From Selaginella tamariscina (Eukaryota > Streptophyta > Lycopodiopsida > Selaginellales > Selaginellaceae): DNA of 64,000 nt. Position numbers and translations under genes: made by a program. The stretch is taken from NCBI GenBank assembly GCA_003024785.1, contig PUQB01000277.1:220144-284143 (forward strand). The letters run 5' to 3'. Positions 36,301 through 48,300 of this stretch are shown here, one piece after another (positions within the stretch are counted from its first letter, which is position 1; each line of letters opens with the position of its first letter). Below the pieces are notes generated by a model. The model saw only the letters and a program-made list of their open reading frames with translations, had not been told where the DNA came from and ran no database searches.

Positions 36301-37389
36301 ACGGATGAATGAGGATCATGTGACAAGATTCTCCTCAATGTATTTCCTCAATGTTCTCCAACTCTGTTGGTGAGAGACCGTAAATGGGACCGAGGACGGC
36401 TGCTTACCCTCAACGAGATCGATAGGACAGTCGTACTCACGGTGCGGTGGCAAGGCAGAAGCTTTCTTTTTGTCGAAGACGTTGCGAAATCATACTGCTT
36501 TGGTAAGGCAGGAGGAACAGAAACATCCTTAGCAGAGCAGGGATAGACTTTGATCGCAAACACGGATGCTGGGTCATGTTGGCTATCTTTCTTGAACTGC
36601 TTCAAGGTGATATGCGAGACTCAAGTGGAGGAGGAACTGGAACAGGATCGGAATCAAAGAGTGTGCTGGAGTTGAAACAGCTGGGAAACTGTTCATGAAA
36701 CGTTCTCTCCAACAGGATCCACCAACTCGATCCACGGCAAACCAAGGATAATCGTAGAGTCTGGAATAGAAACAACACTGAAGGAGATGTTGCACACAGC
36801 ACCGCAAGCAACGACCTCACGAACTCCGTGTCATTTATTACGCTCCAGATTTGATATCTCGTCCATCAACAACCCGTACAACAGGAGTCTTCAAAGGATG
36901 TAGACGGATCCCGTGCCTGACAGCAAAACTTGTCGATGATCGGATTCGATCATTGTTCTCTAGCAAGGCTGAGAATCATGAAAGAGCAAACCAGAAAGCA
37001 GCGACCGATCAATCCAACCTTAATGGGTTCTGTGTTGTAGCGCCTCGGCTGCATCACAATCCGCAGACGAACTTGATTGAGAAAACCTCGAACTTTGATC
37101 GGGTACCATCGAAACTTTTCGGGCATGCTGATCTTCTGCTCTGAAGAATTCGCATGTCGGAGCTGATCATTCTCCAGGTATAGTTGTTGAGCTGCTGGAG
37201 GCAGCAACTTGCTCATGAAGAGCATGCTCAGACATGATGAGTCGAAGAGGAAAGAATAAAAAAAAAAAAAGAAAAAGAAAAAAGAAGAAAAAAAAAATCG
37301 AAAAAGAAAATTAAAAAGAGAGAAAGAAAAAAATGGGATCGATGACAATGGAAACAGAGCTTTGTCACTACTTCAGAATCATTCAAAAC

Positions 37390-37790
37390 TGTCACACCTT
37401 GTGCAAAGGGCGAAACCTTTAGAACAAGGGTGGAACCTTGAAAGGAGGAAATTGTATTCAAGAAAAGAAATGAATAAAAAATAAAACACAAGGCTGAAGA
37501 CTGGTGTTGAATGATTCTGAGAAAACCTGAACTAGAACCCTGTTTATATATCTGAGGTCCTGAGAATTGTATGGTCCACAACTAGTTTGGAATGTGTGAT
37601 CCACAACTGGTCTGGAATGTGTGGTCCACAACTGGTCTGGAACATGCGTATGAATATACGCCTTGCTGTTGATGGTGTAGTTCAGCATCCAGGATCATAC
37701 GGACCAGTTGGTTAACACATGTGTGTGTTAGCCAAAAGGTCTCGGGTTCAAGTCTTGTGAAAGGCAAAAAATTAACCCATGATCCTTACA
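37390..37790 (-). repeat. 5' LTR of the chromovirus
   Basis: 401 bp, close match to 32,996-33,396; carries the same triple 26-bp repeat and tRNA-like stretch. Confidence 0.95.
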
Positions 37791-39118
37791 GGTTCTATAC
37801 AATCAATGGAAACATGGACTATTAAAAAAGCCATCATTTTTGTGAGTGCTTTGTCTGTTCCACTACAATACCCAGGCTACAATTTCAAAAGGCATGTGAG
37901 TTTGGTTAAGATAAATGGTTCCACTACAATACCCAAGGCTACAATTTCAAAAGGCATGTGAGTTTGGATAAGATAAAATGGTTCCACATACAATACCCAA
38001 GGCTACAATTTCAAAAGGCATGTGAGTTTGGATAAGATAAACACTTAAAAGGCATGTGAGTTTGGATAAGATAAACACTTAAAACTTTGTGAGTGCTTTG
38101 TCTGGTTCCACTACAATACCCAAGGCTACAATTTCAAAAGGCTGTTGAGTTTGGATAAGAGATAAACACTTAAAAACTAGATGAAATTTGGATAAGATAA
38201 ACACTTAAAACTATATGGAAAACCACCCTATTCAAAAGGCATGTGAGTTGGATAAGATAAACACTTAAAGGTTCTATACAATCAATGGAAACATGGACTA
38301 TTAATTGGCCATCACTTTTGTGAGTGCTTTGTCTGGTTCCACTACAATACCCAAGGCTACAATGGAAACATGGACTATTAATTGGCCATCATTTTTGTGA
38401 GTGCTTTGTCTGGTTCCACTACAATACCCAAGGCTACCAATTTTCAAAAGGCATGTGTGAGTTTGGATAAGATAACACACTTAAAACTATATGAAAAACC
38501 ACCCTATTCAAAAAGGCATGTGAGTTTGGATAAGATAAACACTTAAAGGTTTCTATACAATCAATGGAAACATGGACTATTAATTGGCCATCACTTTTGT
38601 GAGTGCTTTGTCTGGTTCCACTACAATACCCAAGGCTACAATTTTCAAAAGGCATGTGAGTTTGGATAAGATAAACACTTAAAACTATATGAAAACCACC
38701 CTATTCAAAAGGCATGTGAGTTTGGATAAGATAAACACTTAAAGGTTCTATACAATCAATGGGAAACATGGACTATTAATTGGCCATCACTTTGTGAGTG
38801 CTTTGTCTGGTTCCACTACAATACCCAAGGCTACAATTTCAAAAGGCATGTGAGTTTGGATAAGATAAACACTTAAAACTATATGAAAAACCACCCTTAT
38901 TCAAAAGCATGTGAGTTTGGATAAGATAAACACTTAAAACTATATGAAAACCACACTATTCAAAAGGCATGTGAGTTTGGATAAGATAAACACTTAAAAC
39001 TATATGAAAACCACCCTATTCAAAAGGCATGTGAGTTTGGATAAGATAAACACTTAAAACTATATGAAAACCACCCTATTCAAAAGGCATGTGAGTTTGG
39101 ATAAGATAAAACATTTAA
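37791..39118 (+). repeat. higher-order tandem array next to the chromovirus
   Basis: Two interleaved units. The short one, about 59 bp, runs AAAGGCATGTGAGTTTGG, GATAAGATAAACACTTAAAA, then CTATATGAAAACCACCC. The long one, 200-280 bp, starts GGTTCTATACAATCAATGG and contains TGGTTCCACTACAATACC; long units start at 37,791, about 38,269, 38,549 and 38,744. The last 300 bp are short units only. Units are highly similar, differing mostly by single-base length changes, so the array is young. Confidence 0.95.
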
Positions 39119-40860
39119 AACGTAACATACATGTAAAGCCTCTAATTCTTCCAAAAGCTTGCTTTTAGACCTGGTTTCTCTGTCTGTTGCATCATCAGTG
39201 GTCATTTTGTTGAATTAAAGAGGCAAACTTCGCTTTCTTGACAAGGTTGTTTTGCCAGATGTTCTGAGAAGGAAGGCTTGGTTATGGGCGCCAATAGTGT
39301 TTGCCTTCTTTTGCATTACACATTTAGCATAAATAGTTATTCTGATTATCATTATTCCTTGATAAGCCTTCTTATGGGAAACTGGAAGAACTTGTTTCTT
39401 TGGCAAGCATGTGTAGTACTCTTCAAAATTTTGCATATTAGAACTAATATTAACATATGTTAATTTATTTTACCTTTTTGATTCCTTAATAATGACCCTT
39501 GTATTCCATGAGGGGTCATTGGTTCTACAAAGCTTTCTCTTATATTAGCCATGTTTGATGTAGCTGATTTCTTGTAATATTAATATTAAAACGTGCACAT
39601 GACTAATTCTAACTCACTGTTATCACTTTGTATGGAGAACACAACAATGGTCTTCTTCCATGTGCCCCACATCTTTGCCCCTTGTCTTCTTTGACACTTG
39701 CCTTTCTTCCTCTAATTCATCACCAGTGGTTTGTGTGTTCAATTCAAAATTTATTCCTATGCCGCTTCTTATTAATCAATGTAGAATCATTCACTGTCTC
39801 TAGCTTCTGCAAAGCCCTGGTCATGTTCTGTGCTAGTAGTGAGGGCATTCGGGATGCCATATTATCTCCTACAGAAAAAACACCCTCAAATGCAAAAGAA
39901 TGTATTTTATTAACATTGCCTTTCTTTATTTAAAGTTAATATATACTTATTACAATAAATTAATAAGTAGAATATATGGTGCATGATACATTGCTCATAT
40001 AGATTATAATATATATAATATTATAATTTTTATATCTTTATAAAATAAATAACATTTTATATAACATAATAAAGCTTAAACTTCATCTATATATATTATA
40101 TGTAAGTCATTAGTATAAGTTATAATAATTTATATAAGTATATATTTATATTTAAGTAAAACCATAATGTATACAAAATTTATTATATTTACATATTTTC
40201 TTTATATTTATATTTAAGCTGAAATTCATAAAGACAGATGTTATTCACTTGAGTACATGTGATACACAAGAATACTTAGTACTTGCGTAAATTTAATCAC
40301 CTTTTGGATACAGTATACTTGTACATTAATGTAAGTATATTCAAATATAATTAATTTATAATTATATATATAACATTTATGAATATAGAATCCATGTAAG
40401 TATATAATATATTTATTTTAATTATAAATAAATATTATAGATATATGTTTTAAGCTAAAAATTCATAAAGTACACATGAATATGTAAGCTTATTTATTTG
40501 ATATTATTGAGGACCATGTGTGTGTGTTAATAAAGTTGTGTAGAGAGTATCGGTTTTATACTTAATATATATATATGTATATATATTCTTGTAATGTACA
40601 TTGTTGAGTCTCTATGAACTGTACGTATATGTATATATGTCTTTAAATTGTATATCCATATCTATGTTTAATGTATGTATGAAATGTTCATATATACATA
40701 CTGTTAGTTCAAAACTATAGTGTTTTTAAACTTATTACATATATATTTAGTAACACCATTTTGTGAATACCACACACACACACATACACGCACATATATA
40801 TTGTAACACATTGTATGTATAACATTGTATGAGACACTCACCCCAACATTAATGGAGCCG
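39119..40860 (-). pseudogene. coding-like relic near 39.6-39.9 kb, then AT-rich DNA
   Basis: About 39,880-39,610 on the minus strand reads GDNMASRMPSLLAQNMTRAL then QKLETVNDSTLINKK and, after a frame change, TTGDELEEERQVSKKTRG. No family recognised. A further short open piece lies at about 39,290-39,215. From about 39,940 to 40,860 the sequence is AT-rich with no gene seen. Confidence 0.3.
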
Positions 40861-41148
40861 ATTGCCCTCTCAGGGTCCTTGGGTAGTGGCACCTGAAGAT
40901 TCATCTTCATGGGTCCATATTGTGTTAATGCAAATCTTCACAGCATGAATGTTTCCATCTCTATGCTCAAGTAGTACACCTGTCCCAAAAGTAACTTCCC
41001 CATTTGTCCAGTAGTTGTCATGTCTCTTGTGGGCCTTAAATAGCATACTAAGGAACTTCAATGCCGGAATAGTGTACTCCCTACGGCGCACATGCAACAC
41101 TACCTTTGACTTCCCAAATTCATAGTTCCAACCCTCCTCATTCCTGTT
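40861..41148 (-). pseudogene. exon-like block, unidentified
   Basis: After a TTAACAG acceptor (about 41,149) the minus strand is open for about 95 codons: NEEGWNYEFGKSKVVLHVRR, REYTIPALKFLSMLFKAHKR, NYWTNGEVTFGTGVLLEHRD and on to a stop after ATTQGP. The composition is protein-like. It lies immediately 3' of the LTR nest, whose insertion separates it from coding-like pieces at 47.4-48.3 kb. I do not recognise the family. Confidence 0.35.
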
Positions 41149-41206
41149 AAGACATGCATGTAGATGCCTTTATAAGACTATATACATGTGTACATGTGTA
41201 TCTATG

Positions 41207-42940
41207 TGTCATAGTTTTTACTATGACTTGACCCTTTACTTTGAATGTTAATGTTGTTACCTACTGTACTATGTTGATGGACCCTAAAATGTAGTAGGAA
41301 ACAGGCCCGCTTAGTGCACTTGTGATCTGGTGATGGTCCGGCTGGGTGTCATTAGGTATTTGTAGGAAACTCTAAGTGAAGCTAGACTTACCTTTTAAAA
41401 AACCCACCCCCAATTTTGAGTCCCAAATAGGCTAATTGGTCATTATAGATGAGTTCGCGTTGTTAAGTAGGGTTAGGAACACCCCTAGGGTTGACCTAAT
41501 CCTAGGGTTTCCTTAACCACGCCCTAAAACCCCCACCCCTTGGGTTAGGTTTAGGGGTAGAGTAAAGGGTGAGTTATAAGCTCATACTGTTAATTTATCT
41601 AAGGGCTGAAATTTCGTTGCCAGCCCACTTACACATACAGGAAAAGAGGGGGGACTCCGTCACATAAATAAGGTAGAGTATGAAGGAGTGAGGGTTCCTA
41701 GGTTCATGACTGAGCTTGTTACTCTTCTCCTGGTGCAAGCTCTAGCTTGTGTCATCAAGGCACAACCCTCTATTGTGCCGCCCTAACTTCCAGATGACAG
41801 GGGTGCTTACCCTTAATGTTGGCGAATCCATGCCTGAGAGGTCTTGTCGGAATGCACATTCCAAGAGGCAAAGGTTGAGGCTTGTCTCCAGCCTCCTCCT
41901 CCATTGTCAAGCTAGGGTAGCACTCATGGCCAAAGCAAGGCACATTTGTGTCCTTGTCCAACTATGGGCGTGGGATCTTGTTTGATAAGTTCACGTTACC
42001 TAGTCCTGAGGGTTCACTAAGGGGTTCTAGAGTTGGCATTTAGGAGCTACGTTTGTGGCACTTGGTGCAACTCTTGAATCTAAGGGCTATGGCATGATAG
42101 CCCACATCGTGGAAGGCAGTGTCACATGGAGATGTGACACTGGGCTAGACATCACACGATATAACGCTCGAGGCATGCCCTTTAGGTTGTGTCATGGGCT
42201 TGTCGCCAAGGGTTGGATACTCTAGCAAATAGGCATGCTTGTGCTTGCACTAGGGTGCTAAGCCTTGGGCATCCGCTTCAAGGGAAGTTAGGTCTCTAAT
42301 TAAGTTGTGCTTTGAACACTTAGCTAGGGGAGTGTTTTCCTTGAAATCCAGGGTTGAGCAACCTAAGCTTGTTAGCATGAGCCCTTTCATGAGGCAATCG
42401 CAAGGTCATGTACTTAGGATTATCCAAACCTAGCCTTAAGGAGTTTGCTTAACAAAACACTCGTGTTCGCCTACGGCGCACACTTGTGTCCTCACTAAGT
42501 ACTAGCCCTAGGTTTAGGGTATGACATGGCCACTTAAACCCTTAAGGGTTAGTCGTGGTTTAGGGTACCCCTTGTCGCCCTAAAGGGGTTGTACTCCTAG
42601 ATGAGGGTGATTCTTTGAGGGGTAAGTGACGATACCTTAGCTCTGTCACGAGGGTATGTGTGAGACACATCTCCTTTGTGGGGTTAGGGCATGAGCCTAT
42701 CTAGGTTTACTAAGATAGGATCCTAAAGTCTACTCGGGTTATCCTCTAGGGTTTAGGGGATGGTCATTCTAGGGACTTAGGGTAAGACTCTAAGTCTTTT
42801 TGCCTAATTGGGCCCCTGAGTCAGACTCTTAGGGTTATCTTGGAAGACTTAGTGTTGTTTCACACAGGGTGATGATGCCAAATGGCCACTTGGCAACCAC
42901 GTGTTGCCATGTTGTGGCTCTTTGGGTTAAAACTCTGACA
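41207..42940 (+). repeat. family-A LTR, 1.73 kb
   Basis: From TGTCATAGTTTTTACTATG to GTTAAAACTCTGACA. Same family as 14,846-16,428. Its last about 515 bp recur at 46,653-47,168. Confidence 0.85.
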
Positions 42941-45682
42941 GTAATAACTTGAATTTTCTTTGGATCCATGAAAACCTCCCCACTTGAGATCAAGTGTCCC
43001 AAGAAATTTATCTTAATTTGACTAAATGCGCACTTGCTTTCTTTTAGCATACAAACTGGTTCTCTCTACCTTTGAAACACTTTTTCTAAGTGTTCCACAT
43101 GTTCCTCAATTGTCGAACTGAAAATCAGAATGTCATCAATATACCACACTACGAACTCATCTAGATAGTCTCTAAACACATCATTGTGCAAAAAGTTCTG
43201 GCCATTGCACAACCCGAATGGTAAGACTTAGAAACTCAAATATCCATAACACATTCGAAAAGCGGTCATCTCAATGTTCATTCTCTGCTACCCAAATTTG
43301 ATGGTACCCCGATCTTAAGTCTATTCTTGAAAAATACTTTGTTTCGATATATAATTCATCCACTCGTGGGAAGAGGATACTTATTTTTGATAGTTATCAC
43401 ATTCAACGTCCACACACATTCTCATCGTACCATCTTTTTTTACAAACAGATAGGTGCACCATACGGTGATCAACTTGATGTGTTCCTCGACAAGTCTTCC
43501 CGGTGGAGACGAAACCTGGCAAAATCTTTATCCTGTGGTCCACAACTCGACGTGGAGGTAACTGGCTTTCTGGCATCCTTAAACATGTTCCAAATATTTG
43601 AACAATATTCTTGACCATCTCGTATTTTGACTTCACCAGTATTCAATACCATTAACACACGTTCCCGATGTCTACTACTTTGATGGTTAAGGTTAGGAAC
43701 ATAGGATTCCAATCCTTAGCGTTTCCATCTTGAGCGTTGTTTTTCTGTGCTCTTTTTAGCTGCAAACGTGATTCGATTATCTCCGGAACCCCTCATTTCG
43801 ATTACATATTTATGGAACCATTCCATACCCAAAATAAAATCAAACCCCGTCATATTCAAGACAACTAAGTCTAGCTTAGTTCCAATCTTTGATTTGAACA
43901 GGAATTGCCCCTGCTATATTATTAGTATTTTGAGAACCTTTGCCAAAATTGATCTTTATTTCACATCTTTATTACATCCAAATTCAATCGACGAGCTAGA
44001 CTAGTTCGATATGAAGTTGTATGTTGCTCCAGTATCGATCATCATTCGACTCGGTCCCCTGTATCCTTCCTGTCAAATATAGCAAAGGGTCAGTTTTGTC
44101 TTGAATAGTGAATAAGGCAGGTTGTGTCTGGCACAACATTACCTCTTCTGACTCATCTTCTGGATCTTCAAGCGTTTCTGGTTCAGCAACTTCCTCTTCT
44201 ACCATCGCCTTGAAATGTCCTGATTTTTGTGAGGGTGCCTGACACTCTTTAGCAAAATGACCATGCTTGTTACATTATAACATTTCACAACCCCGCCTGC
44301 GGAACGCGGGGGAGCAGACTTTGGAGCCGATCCTTTGGCCTGCTGAGGAGGTGGTAACAATGGTTTCCGAAATCCGGTGGTCTTGATGTGTCGAAAACTT
44401 GGAACTGCTGACAAAGGGACTTGCACTTCGAATTGATGGCAATTGATCTGGTCGCCTATCAAACCTTCTGAACCCAGACTTTGGAGGAAAACTTTCTTGA
44501 TTTAGGTTTTGCTTCCTCCCCTTTGTACAAGTCTTCTAACGACATGCCATAAGCAACCTTTTGAGCTGCCTCTTGACATTCCGATAGCTTGTTGGCTTGT
44601 ACCTTAAGATTTTTTCATGTCTTCTCATTCAAGCTAGCCATGAAGCAACTTCGAGCTTCATCATCGCTCATATTTGGCACCAATCGTCGTACACTTTCGA
44701 ATCGATAAACATTGTCCATTGGACTTCCCCGAACTCCCTGTTGACAAAGTGCCAGGTCAGCACACAATCGCAAACTGAGATCATCCGGCATATACTGCTT
44801 TTTGATATCCTTTTTCATGTGTTTCCAGCTGTTTAATATCCACGTTCATCTTTAACAATTCGCCACCAAGTCTTAGCTTCTTCTTTAAGAAATTGCTTGG
44901 CACATGCAACCTTTTCTGTCTTTCTCACGAAGCAACCTCGAAATTGCTTTTCCATATCATACAACCAGTCATCCAAAACCTTGTAATCCTTTGAACCCAT
45001 GAAATTCAAAGGCTTTACCAGTTTGAATTTACTAGGACCTCCACCACCTACTTCCGTTGAAGAATCTGATTCAGAGGAACTTGACTCTGAGTCATGCTTC
45101 TTCTTTTTTTCCGTGTGTCTGGTTGTGGAACATCTGGCACTAGTATTGGTCGGAATCCGAACGGCAACATTTCGATTCAATCGTTCAACCCCAAAACATC
45201 CTCTCGAAGTTTGTTTAGGCATCCATCATTATTTCTCGGCAACCAGGTTTGTCTAACTCTAGGGGGTCGACCTGGATCAATCTCATCCATCTTCTCTTTT
45301 GAGCCTCTGCAACAACCCTCTTTACCTCAGGCTCTAGTTGCTTTCTTTTGCTCATCGTATTGAACCCTAGTTTCAACACTCGAAGAATATGCTTGGAAAT
45401 ATTTCCAATGTTGAAGTTGGAAACTCCCTGCACAGGTTGTACACCCACACACATCAGCTTAAACCAGCATAAGAGTTTTACATACCTAGAATCTCATGCC
45501 GACTCACTGAGCAAGTGTTCTTCGAAGTTTGACAATTCACAAGATTAAACTCTCTGCGTAGAATATAGACATGTCAACCGAAAGCAATAGAGTATATCAA
45601 GAATTTAGAGTCATCAAACTTTGAAACACCCTACAACTTAAGGCAGTCCTACTGACCGTAGAGAATTTGCTCCGATACCAAT
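42941..45682 (-). mobile_element. gag-protease-RT region of family-B gypsy, fossil
   Basis: Minus-strand parts: primer-binding site TGGTATCGGAGC next to the LTR (near 45,670; matches the 3' end of initiator tRNA-Met except one base), gag capsid domain (about 45,100-44,840), Cys-His zinc-knuckle region (about 44,290), protease with DTGA (about 44,030), and part of the reverse transcriptase (about 43,400-42,945, with FLGHLISS). The rest of the polymerase, integrase and 3' LTR are absent. Many breaks; old. Confidence 0.8.
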
Positions 45683-46652
45683 TGTCAGAGTTTTTACCTG
45701 GTGCCACAAAGGAGCCTGCCAGGTGCCAACCCTGGAATCCCCTCTTGGAAACCCCACGAAATCTAATAAAATAACTCGTATTAGGAACCCAAGCCTTAGG
45801 AAACTCAAACCCCTAACTGACTAAGCCCACGAACGAGACCCTTTGTGAATTAGGATACACGGACTAGCCGAGCTTAGGTGTTTCCTAGCTTGTGGTTGAG
45901 GCGGCCGGAGCAAGGCCTCAACCACTAGTTTTGCGAAACATGAACTCGGGCAATGCCTTTGAGCTTGTGAACAGGTTTTCAGACCAAGAAATCTGACTAA
46001 CTCCTTGGAAGTGACGTGCCCCTATCTCAAAGGCAAAATCCTGCCAACGATAAGGATAGTTTAACCCTAGGGTGGGTTGTACCCCTGTTGTGTGGAAGTT
46101 AGAGCGGCACAATAGAGGTTGCACCTTGACGACACAAGCTTAACTTGCACCAGTAGGAGGTTAACAAGCTCTCTTTTGAACCCAGGAAGCCTCACTACAT
46201 ATACTCTACCTTATTTATGTGACAAACCCCCCCCCCCCCTGTTTACCTAAGTGAGTAAGTGGGCTGGCACGGAAATGCCAACCCTTAAAGAAAATGGTTG
46301 TCCTAACCTAACCCTAAACCTAACCCCTAGGGGGGTATTAGGGCGTGGGGTTAGGGCAACCCTAGGGTTAGGTCAACCCTAGGGGTGTCCCTAACCCTTT
46401 TTGACAAGCTATATTTTACGAAAAACCTATTTTTGTAACATCAAACTGGGGGAGAGTTTTCTACACGGTAAGTACTACCTTCACCTAGAGTTTCTCGAGG
46501 TACCTAGTGACAGCCGACCGACCTACCCCTAAACACCTGAGTGCACTAAGTGGGGTTGTTTCTCACTACAACTAGGGTTCGCCACACAACTCGATAGGTA
46601 ACAACAGTCAAACTCCAAAGTAAAGGGTCGAGTCATAGTAAAAATTATGACA
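45683..46652 (-). repeat. family-B 5' LTR, 970 bp
   Basis: On the minus strand TGTCATAATTTTTACTATG to GTAAAAACTCTGACA; close relative of the solo LTR at 24,768-25,658. A C run lies near 46,227. Confidence 0.85.
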
Positions 46653-47168
46653 ATCCAAACCTAGCCTTAGGGAGTTTGCTTAGTAGAACCACTCATGTTT
46701 GCCTACGACGCACACTCGTGTTCTCACTAAGTACTAGCCCTAGGTCTAGGGTATGACATGGTCACTTAAACCCTTAAGGGTTAGTCAGGTTCAGGGTATC
46801 CCTTGTCGCTCTAAAGAGGTTGTACTCTCGGATGAAGGTGATTCCTCAAGGGGTAAGTGATGATGCCTTAGCTCTGTCACAGGGGTAAGTGTGAGACATA
46901 TTTCCTCTGTGGGGTTAGAGCATGAGCATGTCTAGGTCTACTGGACAAGATCCTAAAGTCTACTCGAGTTATCCTATAGGGTTCAGGGATGGTCATTCCA
47001 GGGACTTGGTGTAGGACTCTAAGTCTTTTGCCTAATTGGGCCTCTGAGTCAAACTCTTAAGGTTATCTTAGAAGACTTAGCATTGCTCACACAGGGTGAT
47101 GGCGCCAGATGGCCACTTGGCAACCACGTGTTGCCACGTGTTTGACCCTTCGGGTTAAAACTCTGACA
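46653..47168 (+). repeat. partial family-A LTR (3' part)
   Basis: Matches about 42,425-42,940, ends CTCTGACA next to the CTATG target duplication. Confidence 0.8.
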
Positions 47169-47379
47169 CTATGCATGTGTATTAGCTATACATATATATA
47201 CCCATATTATATGTGTGTTCTTGAACGTGTGCCTTAGATGACCATGCATGTGAGAAAGGCTATACATGTGTATATTAGATATAATATATCTATCATGTAT
47301 ACATGTAAATATGTGTACATGCATATGTATGTGAGTGTGCGTATTAAAGAATTAAAATACTTGAAGCTGATTTCTTCGA

Positions 47380-48300
47380 CCACCTATAATCTGACTGATT
47401 TGAGCTCACCTAGTCACGCTCAGTGGGAACAATATGATTATCAAATTCAAGGAAGCGAAGATCTTGCATTTGAGACATGAGAATATTTACTAATCGCTTT
47501 CTCTAGTTGCTGCATTTAACAATGATTGATTTTGACACTGGGAGGGTTGAAGCCCACTTGAAATACACAATACTGTACATTGGAAAGGTGCGACATGCCT
47601 CCTCCTGAATGATCTTTGTATTAAATTTCATTATGTCATGTGCAATAGTGAAACCGCACTCTTACAAGAACAATGTTAAAGTTTATACATTTTAATGGAT
47701 TTTTAATGTACATAATTTATAAATGCATATAACATGTGTTTTACATGTTATATGTAGACACTTACAACTAGGCATATATATTAAGTATAGCTTTATATAT
47801 ATAGTTTACATATGTATTTAAGAGAGATTGTGGGAAAAATATACTAACCTTAAGTGCAAGTCGTCCATTGAAAGAGCTTGCTCTCTTATTGGATTGAATC
47901 ATATGACACTATGCTGAGGTTAGGAGCCTATCACTACGTATGTTGCCATACAAGCACCCTAGCGGCAAAACCACCTCTGCCTGCAACAAAGGAGCTGGAA
48001 GTTGAGAAATATCTGTAGTAGTGAGAGGCAAAAGAAACACAATTATTTAGGATCTTTCGTGCTCCTCGAACAAATGCCATGTACAACCCTAGTACAACCC
48101 CGGCTTCCTTCCACTAAGATTCAATCATCTCAAGGAATGAATATCCCCTAATCTGCTTATCATCAAGTAGTTTTTTAACCTCTGAGTCAGCTCCAAACTC
48201 TGTATGCAAGAAGGTGAAAAGTTGATTTGTGTTTCAAGACTCCACTCCTTTCACAGTAGGAATGCACTCTGCCATTGCCAAAAGTTTAGGACAAAACAAT
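47380..48300 (-). pseudogene. exon-like blocks of an unidentified gene
   Basis: Three minus-strand pieces look coding: about 48,290-48,055 (MAECIPTVKGVES, then FTFLHTEFGADSEVKKLLDD, RGYSFLEMIES, KEAGVVLGLYMAFVRGARK; two in-frame stops), about 48,010-47,930 (ISQLPAPLLQAEVVLPLGC, preceded by a CTACTACAG acceptor), and about 47,620-47,395 (TFPMYSIVYFKWASTLPVSK; ends before a GTGAGC donor). Order and strand fit one multi-exon gene, possibly continuing at 41,148-40,861 across the LTR nest. No family recognised. Confidence 0.35.

Larger units (their letters stand above)
32996..37790 (-). mobile_element. Ty3/gypsy chromovirus fossil, young-looking
   Basis: Both LTRs are 401 bp (32,996-33,396 and 37,390-37,790) and a perfect 5-bp target duplication GGTTC flanks the element (32,991-32,995 and 37,791-37,795). 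Minus-strand parts, from the 5' end: a poorly represented gag/protease region (37,390-36,350), reverse transcriptase (36,320-35,450, with YLDDILIF), RNase H (about 35,380-35,080), integrase (34,950-34,400) and a chromodomain after the integrase (about 33,800-33,580, with YFVDWIGYPPGERTWEP), which makes it a chromovirus. A purine tract GAAGGGGGAAATAG precedes the 3' LTR. The LTRs are nearly identical, so insertion was recent. The reading is interrupted by a handful of breaks. The chromodomain tail looks closer to Tcn1/fungal/vertebrate types than to angiosperm CRM or Tekay (inference). It is GC-richer than its surroundings. Confidence 0.92.
41207..47168. mobile_element. nest of LTR retrotransposons (families A and B), fossil
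   Basis: The whole block is flanked by a perfect 5-bp duplication CTATG (41,202-41,206 and 47,169-47,173). Parts: a family-A long LTR (41,207-42,940, plus strand); a family-B Ty3/gypsy element in minus orientation with its internal region (42,941-45,682) and 5' LTR (45,683-46,652); and a second partial copy of the family-A LTR 3' part (46,653-47,168). The simplest reading is that B inserted into an A LTR and a later rearrangement replaced the distal part of B with a duplicate of the A end. It is clearly broken. Both families share LTR ends and a 5' sequence, so they are related. Confidence 0.8.
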
